A stretch of 30,911 nucleotides of DNA. Origin: a bacterium. GTDB lineage: Bacteria > Desulfobacterota > Anaeroferrophillalia > Anaeroferrophillales > Anaeroferrophillaceae. The first letter of the stretch is position 1. Each line of letters begins with the position of its first letter. Below, one piece after another: positions 25,114 through 30,911 of this stretch. The stretch spans positions 1 to 30,911 of the forward strand of contig JAOZRP010000003.1 in NCBI GenBank assembly GCA_029940125.1. The letters run 5' to 3'. A program made the translations under genes and the position numbers. The notes below the pieces were generated by a model, which saw only the letters and a program-made list of their open reading frames with translations, had not been told where the DNA came from and ran no database searches.

Positions 25114-27081
25114 TTAACCAATAGCTTTTTCGACCATTTCAATAATATCGTATACCTTTACATCCTCTTCACGCCCATGGGTTTTCAGGCCGTCTTCGAA
25201 CATAACCATGCAGAAGGGACAAGCGGTAACCGCAATTTCCGGATCTTTCTCCAGGGCCTGGGCGACTCTTTCATCATTAATTCTTTTTCCCAGAGTTTCC
25301 TCCATCCACATGCGTCCGCCACCGGCACCACAACAAAATCCCCGTTTATGGTGGCGATCCATTTCCACCATGTTGATCCCCGGGATATTACTCAGGATAG
25401 ATCGGGGCTGTTCATATATTTCGTTGTAACGACCGAGATAACAGGAGTCATGATAGGTAACCTTGACCGGCATGGCCTTTTTGAGATTCAACCGTCCCTC
25501 AACCAGGAGCTGCTGCAAATATTCCGTATGGTGCAGCACTTCATAATGGCCGCCGAACTGCTGATAATCTTTCTTCAGGGTGTTGTACCCGTGGGGACAC
25601 ATGACCACAATCTTCTTAACCCCGTAGCCGTTCATGATTTCAACATTCTCCATGGCCAGCATTTGAAAAAGGTATTCGTTGCCCAGCTTGCGAGCCGAAT
25701 CACCGCAACATTTTTCTTCCGTCCCCAGGATGCCAAAGGAGACCCCCGCTTTCTGCAGGATTTTAACAAACGAGGTTGCCACCTTCTTGTAACGGTCGTC
25801 AAAAGAACCGGCGCACCCAACCCACAGGAGAATTTCAACCTCGCTGTCTTCCGCCAGAGTTTTCACCCCCAGGTCCTTGCACCAGTTAGCCCGGTCAGCC
25901 CAGCCAATCCCCCAGGGATTGCTGTTGTTTTCCATGTTTTTGAACACTGTCTGCACTTCGGCCGGGAAGCTGCTTTCCATCAGCACCAGGTTGCGCCGCA
26001 GATCAACGACCTTGTCAATCTGTTCCACGTACATGGGGCAGACTTCCATGCAGGCCCGACAGGTGGTGCAGGACCAGATTTCATCTTCAGTCAGGTATTC
26101 GCCGATCAGCGGCTTGTCATCATCGGGGATGCCGTAAGTCAGGTCTTCACCCTGCGCCTGCAGGCGTTTGATGGTTGTGGCTTTATCGTAAAGGCAGGTT
26201 CTGATGTCCTGTACCAGTTTTTTGGGTGAAAGCGGTTTTTCGGTCAAAAAGGCCGGGCAGTTGTCCTGGCAGCGCCCGCAGCGGATGCAGGCATCGGAAT
26301 CCATCAGCTGCTTCCAGGTAAACTGGTGTACGTGAGCGACTCCAAAACTTTCTGAATTTTCAATATCCAGAGCGGAAAGAACCCCCTTAGGTTCCAGAGA
26401 TCGGTAGTAATTGTTCAGTATTCCCGTTACCAAGTGCAACAGTTTGGTGTAAGGCAGGGTTCCAATCAACGCCACCACCGCGTAAAAATGGAACCGCCAC
26501 ATCCATCGAATTGCCGCCGCGTCGAATTTCACTCCCAACGTTGCCAGTATCCATCCAAAAACGCTGCCGACCGGGGCGAAAATGCTGCCATGGGGGGCAA
26601 TGACCGCCAGCCGGAAGCCCTCAACCATGAAACCGGAAAGGAAAATAAAGATCAGCCAGACAAGCAGCAGCACATCTTCGCTGCCCCGTTCATCAAGGCG
26701 GTCAGGTTTCACCACGTACCGGCGATATACTGCCATCCCCAGTCCCACCAAAGCCAGCGTTCCGATCAGGTCAAGGACAAATGAAATGATCCCGGCGGCC
26801 ACCGGGGACAAGGTGAAAAAGAAAGCCTGGGCGAAAACCACGAAGAGAAAAGGAATGAAGAAACCAAAGAAAATAAACAGGTGCATCAGGCCGGGATTAG
26901 CTTCCTCCAGCAAGCGATCATGACCAAACACCGAGGAAAACATCAAGGCAAAACGCTGAGACCGGTCACCAGAGCGGTTTTCACGCTCTCCAATTTTCCA
27001 CATGGACCATTTTCTGGCAACACCATAGATGAGAACTGCCGCAAAGAAAAGCAGGACCAGCACATCCAGAGAGTTCAACAT
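25114..27081 (-). CDS. Membrane ETF:menaquinone oxidoreductase, EMO type (NarI-like plus HdrD/DUF224)
   Basis: 655 aa from ATG 27081 (GAAGGG upstream); a GTG at 27102 is in frame. The N-terminal third has several membrane helices with histidines suited to b-heme (H67 in GLMHLFIFF, H198 in WRFHFYAVV, H216 in LLHLVTG), as in NarI-like domains. The soluble part carries two [4Fe-4S] sites (CIRCGRCQDNCP from residue 265, CTTCRACMEVCP from 338) and two CCG-type motifs (KCCGDSARKLGN near 458, FCCGAGGGRMW near 583) like HdrD. This layout is that of the EMO proteins that move electrons from ETF to menaquinone in syntrophic fatty-acid oxidisers. It is the first gene of its cluster; etfBA lie 11-13 kb away on the same strand. 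Confidence 0.9.
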   Translation of the reverse strand: MLNSLDVLVLLFFAAVLIYGVARKWSMWKIGERENRSGDRSQRFALMFSSVFGHDRLLEEANPGLMHLFIFFGFFIPFLFVVFAQAFFFTLSPVAAGIISFVLDLIGTLALVGLGMAVYRRYVVKPDRLDERGSEDVLLLVWLIFIFLSGFMVEGFRLAVIAPHGSIFAPVGSVFGWILATLGVKFDAAAIRWMWRFHFYAVVALIGTLPYTKLLHLVTGILNNYYRSLEPKGVLSALDIENSESFGVAHVHQFTWKQLMDSDACIRCGRCQDNCPAFLTEKPLSPKKLVQDIRTCLYDKATTIKRLQAQGEDLTYGIPDDDKPLIGEYLTEDEIWSCTTCRACMEVCPMYVEQIDKVVDLRRNLVLMESSFPAEVQTVFKNMENNSNPWGIGWADRANWCKDLGVKTLAEDSEVEILLWVGCAGSFDDRYKKVATSFVKILQKAGVSFGILGTEEKCCGDSARKLGNEYLFQMLAMENVEIMNGYGVKKIVVMCPHGYNTLKKDYQQFGGHYEVLHHTEYLQQLLVEGRLNLKKAMPVKVTYHDSCYLGRYNEIYEQPRSILSNIPGINMVEMDRHHKRGFCCGAGGGRMWMEETLGKRINDERVAQALEKDPEIAVTACPFCMVMFEDGLKTHGREEDVKVYDIIEMVEKAIG

Positions 27082-27245
27082 AACTAAAATCCCTTCAAGC
27101 ACGCTTTATTTAGATATTGACCTATAATTTTAAGGAATGAACTTACCATCCAAAAAATGAATCGCTTCAGTGATAGCAAATTCCAAGCCATATATTATAC
27201 AATATACAAAAAAGAATGAATGCCTATTCAAAGTTGGCGGTCAAC

Positions 27246-27275
27246 CACATACCACAGGAAAAAGTAGTCTGTCAA
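27246..27275 (-). promoter_or_regulatory. Candidate sigma-70 promoter for the EMO cluster
   Basis: On the minus strand, a perfect TTGACA (27275-27270) is followed after 18 nt by TATGTG (27251-27246), with TGG directly before it as an extended -10. It would give a leader of roughly 160 nt before ATG 27081. The -10 match is weak. Confidence 0.35.
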
Positions 27276-27322
27276 GTGAAACTATTCATTAGGTTTAATA
27301 AAGAAAAAACTTTTTCATTATT

Positions 27323-27338
27323 CAGTTAACGTAAACTG
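27323..27338. promoter_or_regulatory. Near-palindromic motif, copy 2, upstream of the EMO cluster
   Basis: CAGTTAACGTAAACTG is palindromic at 14 of 16 positions around ACGT. It matches the motif at 19487-19502 except for one base. It lies about 50 nt upstream of the candidate TTGACA box, a position that suits an activator or a distal operator. Confidence 0.45.
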
Positions 27339-27372
27339 ATAAAGTGGGGGAAAAATATTAATTGGAAGCTTG

Positions 27373-27389
27373 TTCCAAGTGTCGTGCCA
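27373..27389 (-). promoter_or_regulatory. Possible sigma-54-like promoter element
   Basis: The minus strand reads TGGCACGACACTTGGAA. The -24 part (TGGCACG) is perfect and the GG-to-G spacing is correct, but the -12 element is GG where GC is expected. That mismatch is serious, so the site may be inactive or fortuitous. It is about 290 nt from the EMO start. Confidence 0.22.
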
Positions 27390-27490
27390 TTTATCACAAA
27401 GCAGTTTTCCCTGTCAAGAGTTTTAGCGGTGATTTTCCCATATCAAATGAATGACGGGTCAATAGTGGAAACACTGGAAATATTGTGCAT

Positions 27491-27538
27491 AAAAAAAGCG
27501 GTTGACCGGGCATATCTTGATGCCGGACAACCGCTTTT
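27491..27538 (-). terminator. Rho-independent terminator of the vor/ACT operon
   Basis: Arms AAAAGCGGTTG (27494-27504) and its complement (27528-27538) are extended by an inner stem CCGG-GCAT/ATGCCGG with a small bulge and a 6-nt loop. On the minus strand the stem runs into seven U residues. It lies 44 nt after the ACT gene stop. Confidence 0.85.
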
Positions 27539-27581
27539 CATCTGGTTATCTCTACAGATATTATCGCTGGTTTCAGCAGAA

Positions 27582-28010
27582 TCAGGTTTGATAAATCTCG
27601 GTGCTGAAGGTTTTGATCCATTGGCTGCGCAGAACTTCCTTGGCCGCCATGATGTCATCAACCTCAATAATCAGGATGGCGTCATCTCCCTTCAAGGTAA
27701 TGAAGGGATAAAGGGTTTCCACGTTGATTTTTCCTTCCTTCAGGGCCCGCAAAACCACGTTCAGTCCGCCGGGATGATCCGGAGTTCCAACCGCAATTAC
27801 TTCGCTGGTTTCAACCTTAAAACCATTGGACTGGAGGACGTTTTTCGCTCTTTCCGGACTGTCGACAATTGCCTTGACCCGGGGCGGATTCAATTCAGAA
27901 CAGGCCATGACGCCCTTGATGTTAATCTGCTCCTTTTCCAGGATGTCACAGATCTGGTTCAAGCGTCCCGGAGTATTATCTATGGTAATTGATAGTTGTG
28001 TAACTGACAT
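27582..28010 (-). CDS. Tandem ACT-domain protein
   Basis: 142 aa, with AGGGG about 7 nt before the ATG. Two ACT domains fill the protein: QLSITIDNTPGRLNQICDIL onward (about 5-65) and a second from about 68 (EVIAVGTPDHPGGLNVVLRAL through ILIIEVDD). ACT pairs bind amino acids and regulate enzymes or transcription. No catalytic or DNA-binding domain is present. It is the last gene of the vor operon, 14 nt after vorC. Small double-ACT proteins are often found beside 2-oxoacid or indolepyruvate:ferredoxin oxidoreductases and aryl-CoA ligases. Sensing a branched-chain amino acid is a natural guess, but the ligand is not visible in the sequence. Confidence 0.88.
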   Translation of the reverse strand: MSVTQLSITIDNTPGRLNQICDILEKEQINIKGVMACSELNPPRVKAIVDSPERAKNVLQSNGFKVETSEVIAVGTPDHPGGLNVVLRALKEGKINVETLYPFITLKGDDAILIIEVDDIMAAKEVLRSQWIKTFSTEIYQT

Positions 28011-28024
28011 GCAAAATCCCCTGC

Positions 28025-28561
28025 TTACTGGTTAATAATCTCGTATCCTCTGGTGACCGCCCGGCAGCTCACCTCCACCAGGGCCGGCTTGCCGCCCATC
28101 AGGATTTCCAAACTTTTAAACACCGATTCCGGCGTCAATACCTGTCCCACCTTGATCAGGCTGCCGAGCAGGATCATGTTGGCTGAACGCTCGTTGCCCA
28201 ACTCCCGGGCCAGCTCGTTGGCGGCTACCGGAAAGTAGTCAATGTCACTTCTTTTCGGCAGGTCGGCAACAATGGAAGAATTGTAAATCAATTTGCCGCC
28301 GTGAACCAGGCGGTTCATGAAGGCCATTGCCGACGGCTGATTCATGGCCACCAGGATATCCGGATTCGACACCACCGGCGAAGCAATTTCTTCATCGGAG
28401 ATGCTGACGGTGCAGTTTGCCGTTCCTCCCCGGACCGCGGCACCGTAAGCCGGCAGATAGGTGGCGTTGAAGCCCTGAATCATACCCGCGTTGCCCAAAA
28501 CGTTTCCCATGGTCAGGACCCCCTGGCCACCGGAACCGGCACAAAGTGTTGAGAGAATCAT
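28025..28561 (-). CDS. vorC: 2-oxoacid:ferredoxin oxidoreductase gamma subunit (VorC-like)
   Basis: 178 aa. It is the gamma subunit of a four-subunit CoA-acylating 2-oxoacid oxidoreductase. Family blocks are the N-terminal AGSGGQGVLTMGNVLG (8-23), YLPAYGAAVRGGTANCTVSIS (about 35-55) and PDILVAMNQPSAMAF (about 68-82). Its ATG overlaps the beta-subunit stop as ATGA, so translation is coupled. The same subunit family serves KorC and PorG, so the name rests on the alpha subunit. Confidence 0.88.
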   Translation of the reverse strand: MILSTLCAGSGGQGVLTMGNVLGNAGMIQGFNATYLPAYGAAVRGGTANCTVSISDEEIASPVVSNPDILVAMNQPSAMAFMNRLVHGGKLIYNSSIVADLPKRSDIDYFPVAANELARELGNERSANMILLGSLIKVGQVLTPESVFKSLEILMGGKPALVEVSCRAVTRGYEIINQ

Positions 28562-29322
28562 GCTTTCAGCTTCCTTTTTTCTTCCCGTTTATCGGTCAGC
28601 AGACCGGGCTTGTATTCTTTGGACATCTCTTCCACCACCCAGCGACAGGCCTGAAGCGGGGTCATTTTCCAGTTGGTCGGACAGGGAGACAGCACCTCGA
28701 CAATGGAATACCCCAAGCCCTCAATCTGGGTCTGGAAGGCATTGGTAATTGCTTTCTTGGTTTTCTTGATTCCCCCCGGCGTGGCTACCGTCACCCGCTC
28801 GGCATAGGCAACCCCGGGAAACGCCGCCACCACATCGGTAATATGCAGCGGGTAGCCGTCCAGGGCCGCGTTGCGGCCCAGGGGCGACGTCGTCGTGCCC
28901 TGATCCAGAAGCGTCGTCGGTGCCATCTGCCCTCCAGTCATTCCATACACGGCATTGTTGATGAAAATCACGGTGATGTTTTCGCCGCGGTTGGCGGAAT
29001 GGATGGTTTCGGCGGTGCCGATGGCGGAAAGGTCGCCGTCGCCCTGGTAGCTGATCACAAAAAGATCGGGATTGGCACGACTCACCCCGGTAGCGATGGC
29101 TGTTCCTCGGCCGTGGGCCGATTCAATCACGTCGATGTCAAGGTAATGGTAGGCCAGTACCGCACAGCCCGCCGGGCAGACCAGCAGCGCCCGCTTGCCG
29201 ACGTCAAGCTCTTCCAGCACTTCGGCGATGATGCGGTGAACGATGCCGTGACCGCAGCCGGGACAGTAATGGGTAACCACATTTTTCTTATAATATTTGG
29301 GCCATTGATTCTCTAATTTCAT
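28558..29322 (-). CDS. vorA: 2-oxoacid:ferredoxin oxidoreductase beta subunit (VorA-like, TPP-binding)
   Basis: 254 aa. It binds thiamine diphosphate and a proximal [4Fe-4S] cluster. The TPP motif is GDGD (94-97) through INNAVYGMTGGQ (121-132). CPGCGHG at 20-26 and CPAGC at 49-53 provide cysteines for the cluster and the usual beta-subunit fold. The segment GMTGGQMAPTT is common to 2-oxoisovalerate and 2-oxoglutarate ferredoxin oxidoreductases, so the beta subunit does not separate the two. It starts 5 nt after the alpha-subunit stop and ends in a 4-nt overlap with vorC. Confidence 0.9.
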   Translation of the reverse strand: MKLENQWPKYYKKNVVTHYCPGCGHGIVHRIIAEVLEELDVGKRALLVCPAGCAVLAYHYLDIDVIESAHGRGTAIATGVSRANPDLFVISYQGDGDLSAIGTAETIHSANRGENITVIFINNAVYGMTGGQMAPTTLLDQGTTTSPLGRNAALDGYPLHITDVVAAFPGVAYAERVTVATPGGIKKTKKAITNAFQTQIEGLGYSIVEVLSPCPTNWKMTPLQACRWVVEEMSKEYKPGLLTDKREEKRKLKA

Positions 29323-29327
29323 GGGAC

Positions 29328-30389
29328 CTACTTTTTCATCCGCAGATAATGACGATTAATAACCCGGGCAAACTCCAGCGGGGTGGGAATCACGCCGCCA
29401 GGACGACCGTGAAAAGCAATGTCAACCTGATAATCCGCCAACGCCAGTTTCACGTCATCCACCATCTGGCCCGTGCTCATTTCAAAAACCAGAAAATTTT
29501 TAACCCGATGAGCGATTTCCTGCAGCACCTTGGTCGGGAAGGGAAAAAGGGTAATGGGACGAATCAGTCCGACCCGGATGCCCTCCCGGCGGGCCCGTTT
29601 GATGGCGCCCTTGCAGATCCGCGCCGTGGTTCCGTAGGCAACGATGGCAAAATCCGCATCTTCCATCAGGTAAAGTTCGTAGCGGGTCTCACGCTCGGCA
29701 ATTTCCTGGTATTTGCGCACCAGCTTCCAGTTGTGCCGCTCCATCTCCAGGCCGTCAAGGATCAGGGAGGCCAGGTAGCGGCTCGGCCCTTCCCCCCGAC
29801 CTTTCAAGGCCCACTTTTTCTCGGGGAATTCCTTTACCGGTTCAGGAAAGACCACTGGCTCCTTCATCTGTCCCATCATCCCGTCGCCAATGAGCATCAC
29901 CGGCGTCCGGTAGCGGTCGGCGATATTAAAGGCTTCCATGGTCAGGTCAGCCAGTTCCTGCACCGAGGCCGGCGCCAGCACCGGCGTCCGGTAGTCGCCA
30001 TGTCCGCCTCCCCTGGTGGCCTGGTAGTAATCACCCTGAGCCGGGGCGATATTTCCCATGCCAGGACCGCCGCGCATCATGTTGACGATGACCGCCGGCA
30101 GTTCAAAACCGGCCAGGAAGGATATCCCTTCCTGCTTCAGGCTGATGCCGGGGCTTGACGACGAAGTCATGACCCGGGCTCCGGTGGCGGCACCGCCAAC
30201 CACCATGTTGATGGCGGCCGTTTCGCTTTCCGACTGGACGAAAACCCCGCCGGCCCGGCGCAGATTCGCGGCCATGTATTCACCCAGCTCATTCTGGGGG
30301 GTAATGGGGTAGCCAAAATAACATTTGCAGCCGGCCCGGATGGCCGCCTCGCCAATGGTGTGGTTACCGCTCATGAAAACCTTATTCAC
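29328..30389 (-). CDS. vorB: 2-oxoisovalerate (3-methyl-2-oxobutanoate):ferredoxin oxidoreductase alpha subunit
   Basis: 353 aa from GTG 30389. The start is supported by GAGG six nt upstream and by the N-terminus VNKVFMSGNHTIGEAAI, which lines up with the MKVLMKGNEAI-type start of VorB. The frame overlaps vorD by 8 nt. Together the subunits oxidise branched 2-oxoacids and CoA to acyl-CoA, CO2 and reduced ferredoxin. Conserved blocks are CYFGYPITPQNELGEYM, QSESETAAINMVVGGAATG, SSSSPGISLKQEGISFLAG and NMMRGGPGMGNIAPAQGDY. Length and motifs match the VorB group (about 352 aa), but 2-oxoglutarate:ferredoxin oxidoreductase is close in sequence and cannot be excluded. Confidence 0.87.
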   Translation of the reverse strand: MNKVFMSGNHTIGEAAIRAGCKCYFGYPITPQNELGEYMAANLRRAGGVFVQSESETAAINMVVGGAATGARVMTSSSSPGISLKQEGISFLAGFELPAVIVNMMRGGPGMGNIAPAQGDYYQATRGGGHGDYRTPVLAPASVQELADLTMEAFNIADRYRTPVMLIGDGMMGQMKEPVVFPEPVKEFPEKKWALKGRGEGPSRYLASLILDGLEMERHNWKLVRKYQEIAERETRYELYLMEDADFAIVAYGTTARICKGAIKRARREGIRVGLIRPITLFPFPTKVLQEIAHRVKNFLVFEMSTGQMVDDVKLALADYQVDIAFHGRPGGVIPTPLEFARVINRHYLRMKK

Positions 30390-30606
30390 TGTACACCTCA
30401 ACTGCCAAATCGGGACAGACCATGGTGCAGATCATGCAGCCGATGCAGCTCTCAGGCTGGGCCGGCTCGGCATAATGGTATCCCATGCTGTTCATGTTCG
30501 CTGACGCCTGCAGGACATCCTGCTTGCAGAACTCAATACAAAGACCACACCCCTTGCAGTAGTCGCGGCGGATCTTCACGGTAAAAACCTTATCTTTTTT
30601 GCTCAT
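30382..30606 (-). CDS. vorD: 2-oxoacid:ferredoxin oxidoreductase delta subunit (VorD-like, 2[4Fe-4S])
   Basis: 74 aa from ATG 30606, which has AAGG six nt upstream; ATG 30609 is equally in frame. Two ferredoxin motifs predict two [4Fe-4S] clusters: C17, C20, C23, C27 (CKGCGLCIEFC) and C54, C57, C60, C64 (CIGCMICTMVC). The protein carries electrons from the beta subunit to soluble ferredoxin. It is the first recognisable gene of the vor operon. A TTGACA box on the minus strand at 30765-30760 is a possible -35 element, but its -10 is poor. Confidence 0.9.
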   Translation of the reverse strand: MSKKDKVFTVKIRRDYCKGCGLCIEFCKQDVLQASANMNSMGYHYAEPAQPESCIGCMICTMVCPDLAVEVYSE

Positions 30607-30608
30607 CA

Positions 30609-30686
30609 TCAACCTTGATGTTTTTCAGGAATTTCAAAAATTTTTTCTTGCGCTTCAACAAGGTGCTTCTCTACGGCCGACAACAT
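30609..30686 (-). CDS. Possible 25-codon leader ORF overlapping vorD start
   Basis: The frame begins with ATG 30686 and reads MLSAVEKHLVEAQEKIFEIP, then five more residues. Its TGA overlaps the first vorD ATG as TGATG, the arrangement used for translational coupling. The peptide has an amphipathic, Glu/Lys-rich look and no cysteines. Only AGCAGG directly adjoining the ATG could serve as a ribosome site, which is too close, so translation is doubtful. Confidence 0.25.
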   Translation of the reverse strand: MLSAVEKHLVEAQEKIFEIPEKHQG

Positions 30687-30780
30687 CCTGCTCGAATCAA
30701 CAGCCCCGACCAGCGGCCGAAAAGCAACAGAAAATCCCCTTACTCCCTGCCGGCAGAATTGTCAAGTGGAAACCTTAGCT

Positions 30781-30911
30781 TTATTCCGGCTGATGGGCCG
30801 GCCGCAGGAGGTCAAACACCGACTTGACCGGGTTGAACGTCTCGGGCGGAACTTCAACAAAAAAGGTCGTCCAGTCCGCCATGGCTCCATTCCACAGACC
30901 CGGACGCTCCA
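30781..30911 (-). CDS. C-terminal fragment of an unidentified protein
   Basis: An open frame enters from the right edge and ends at TAA 30781-30783. About 43 residues are visible, including MADWTTFFVEVPPETFNPVK and the end FDLLRPAHQPE. The composition is that of a normal coding sequence on the same strand as the rest, but I do not recognise a family from so short a piece. It lies about 170 nt upstream of vorD. Confidence 0.5.
   Translation of the reverse strand, partial: ERPGLWNGAMADWTTFFVEVPPETFNPVKSVFDLLRPAHQPE

Larger units (their letters stand above)
27082..27490. other. AT-rich control region upstream of the electron-transfer cluster
   Basis: About 400 nt without a gene, clearly more AT-rich than its surroundings. 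Reading toward the EMO gene it contains a sigma-54-like site (27373-27389), the near-palindrome shared with the oxidation cluster (27323-27338) and a TTGACA promoter candidate (27246-27275). A TATAAT-like string lies near 27200. The long leader and stacked candidate sites suggest regulated transcription. Confidence 0.5.

Noticed and set aside
25084..26229. 381-codon plus-strand open frame, with similar ones at 9235-10224, 10440-11150 and 29349-30158
   Set aside because: All are shadows of well-identified minus-strand genes (EMO, mutase, acyl-CoA dehydrogenase, vorB) and have no recognisable features.
1..30911. CRISPR arrays, tRNA or rRNA genes, insertion sequences, prophage
   Set aside because: I saw no regularly spaced repeats, tRNA-like cloverleafs, rRNA blocks, transposase or phage genes on either strand. 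A very short or degenerate element could still be missed by eye.

Overview
The window looks like a chromosomal segment of an anaerobic bacterium, most likely a member of the Desulfobacterota (former Deltaproteobacteria). The pointers are an LL-diaminopimelate aminotransferase, a 2-oxoacid:ferredoxin oxidoreductase, c-type multiheme cytochromes, an NrfD-type respiratory module and an ETF:menaquinone oxidoreductase. This placement is an inference from gene content. No rRNA, tRNA or sulfate-reduction gene is present to confirm it. Almost every gene lies on the minus strand; the exception is an M48 peptidase at about 4.4-5.9 kb. Layout, left to right. 1-3957 (minus): a malic-enzyme gene cut by the left edge that encodes two malic-enzyme copies in tandem, a small secreted FlgT-like protein, and dapL. 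4370-5908 (plus): a lipoprotein M48 peptidase with a LysM domain, whose 3' end overlaps a convergent multidomain signalling protein (5812-7944). 8131-19429 (minus): a fatty-acid/branched-chain acyl-CoA oxidation cluster. In transcription order it holds an alpha-methylacyl-CoA racemase-type protein, two thiolases, 3-hydroxyacyl-CoA dehydrogenase, acyl-CoA dehydrogenase, EtfB, EtfA, a second acyl-CoA dehydrogenase, and the large and small subunits of a B12 acyl-CoA mutase. A terminator at 8026-8059 closes it. 19559-27081 (minus): an electron-transfer cluster. It holds a membrane ETF:menaquinone oxidoreductase (EMO type), a seven-heme cytochrome with a C-terminal anchor, a four-cluster ferredoxin subunit, an NrfD/PsrC membrane subunit, a Tat-exported molybdopterin oxidoreductase and a six-heme NapC/NrfH-like cytochrome. 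27491-30606 (minus): vorDBAC (2-oxoisovalerate-type ferredoxin oxidoreductase) followed by a double-ACT protein and a strong terminator. A gene fragment enters at the right edge. The genes can be read as one metabolic system. Vor would turn branched 2-oxoacids (2-oxoisovalerate from valine) into acyl-CoAs such as isobutyryl-CoA. The mutase carries the Phe/Gln active-site pair of isobutyryl-CoA mutase, not the Tyr/Arg pair of methylmalonyl-CoA mutase, so it would isomerise isobutyryl-CoA to butyryl-CoA. Acyl-CoA dehydrogenase, 3-hydroxyacyl-CoA dehydrogenase and thiolase would oxidise butyryl-CoA to acetyl-CoA; enoyl-CoA hydratase is not in the window. ETF would carry electrons to EMO and menaquinone, and the NrfD/molybdoenzyme/cytochrome module would exchange them with a periplasmic partner. 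A near-palindromic 16-bp motif occurs once upstream of the oxidation cluster and once upstream of the electron-transfer cluster, which hints at shared control. The most unusual gene is the tandem malic enzyme. Its N-terminal copy has lost the catalytic Lys and the malate-binding Asn residues but keeps the catalytic Tyr, while the C-terminal copy keeps the Lys.
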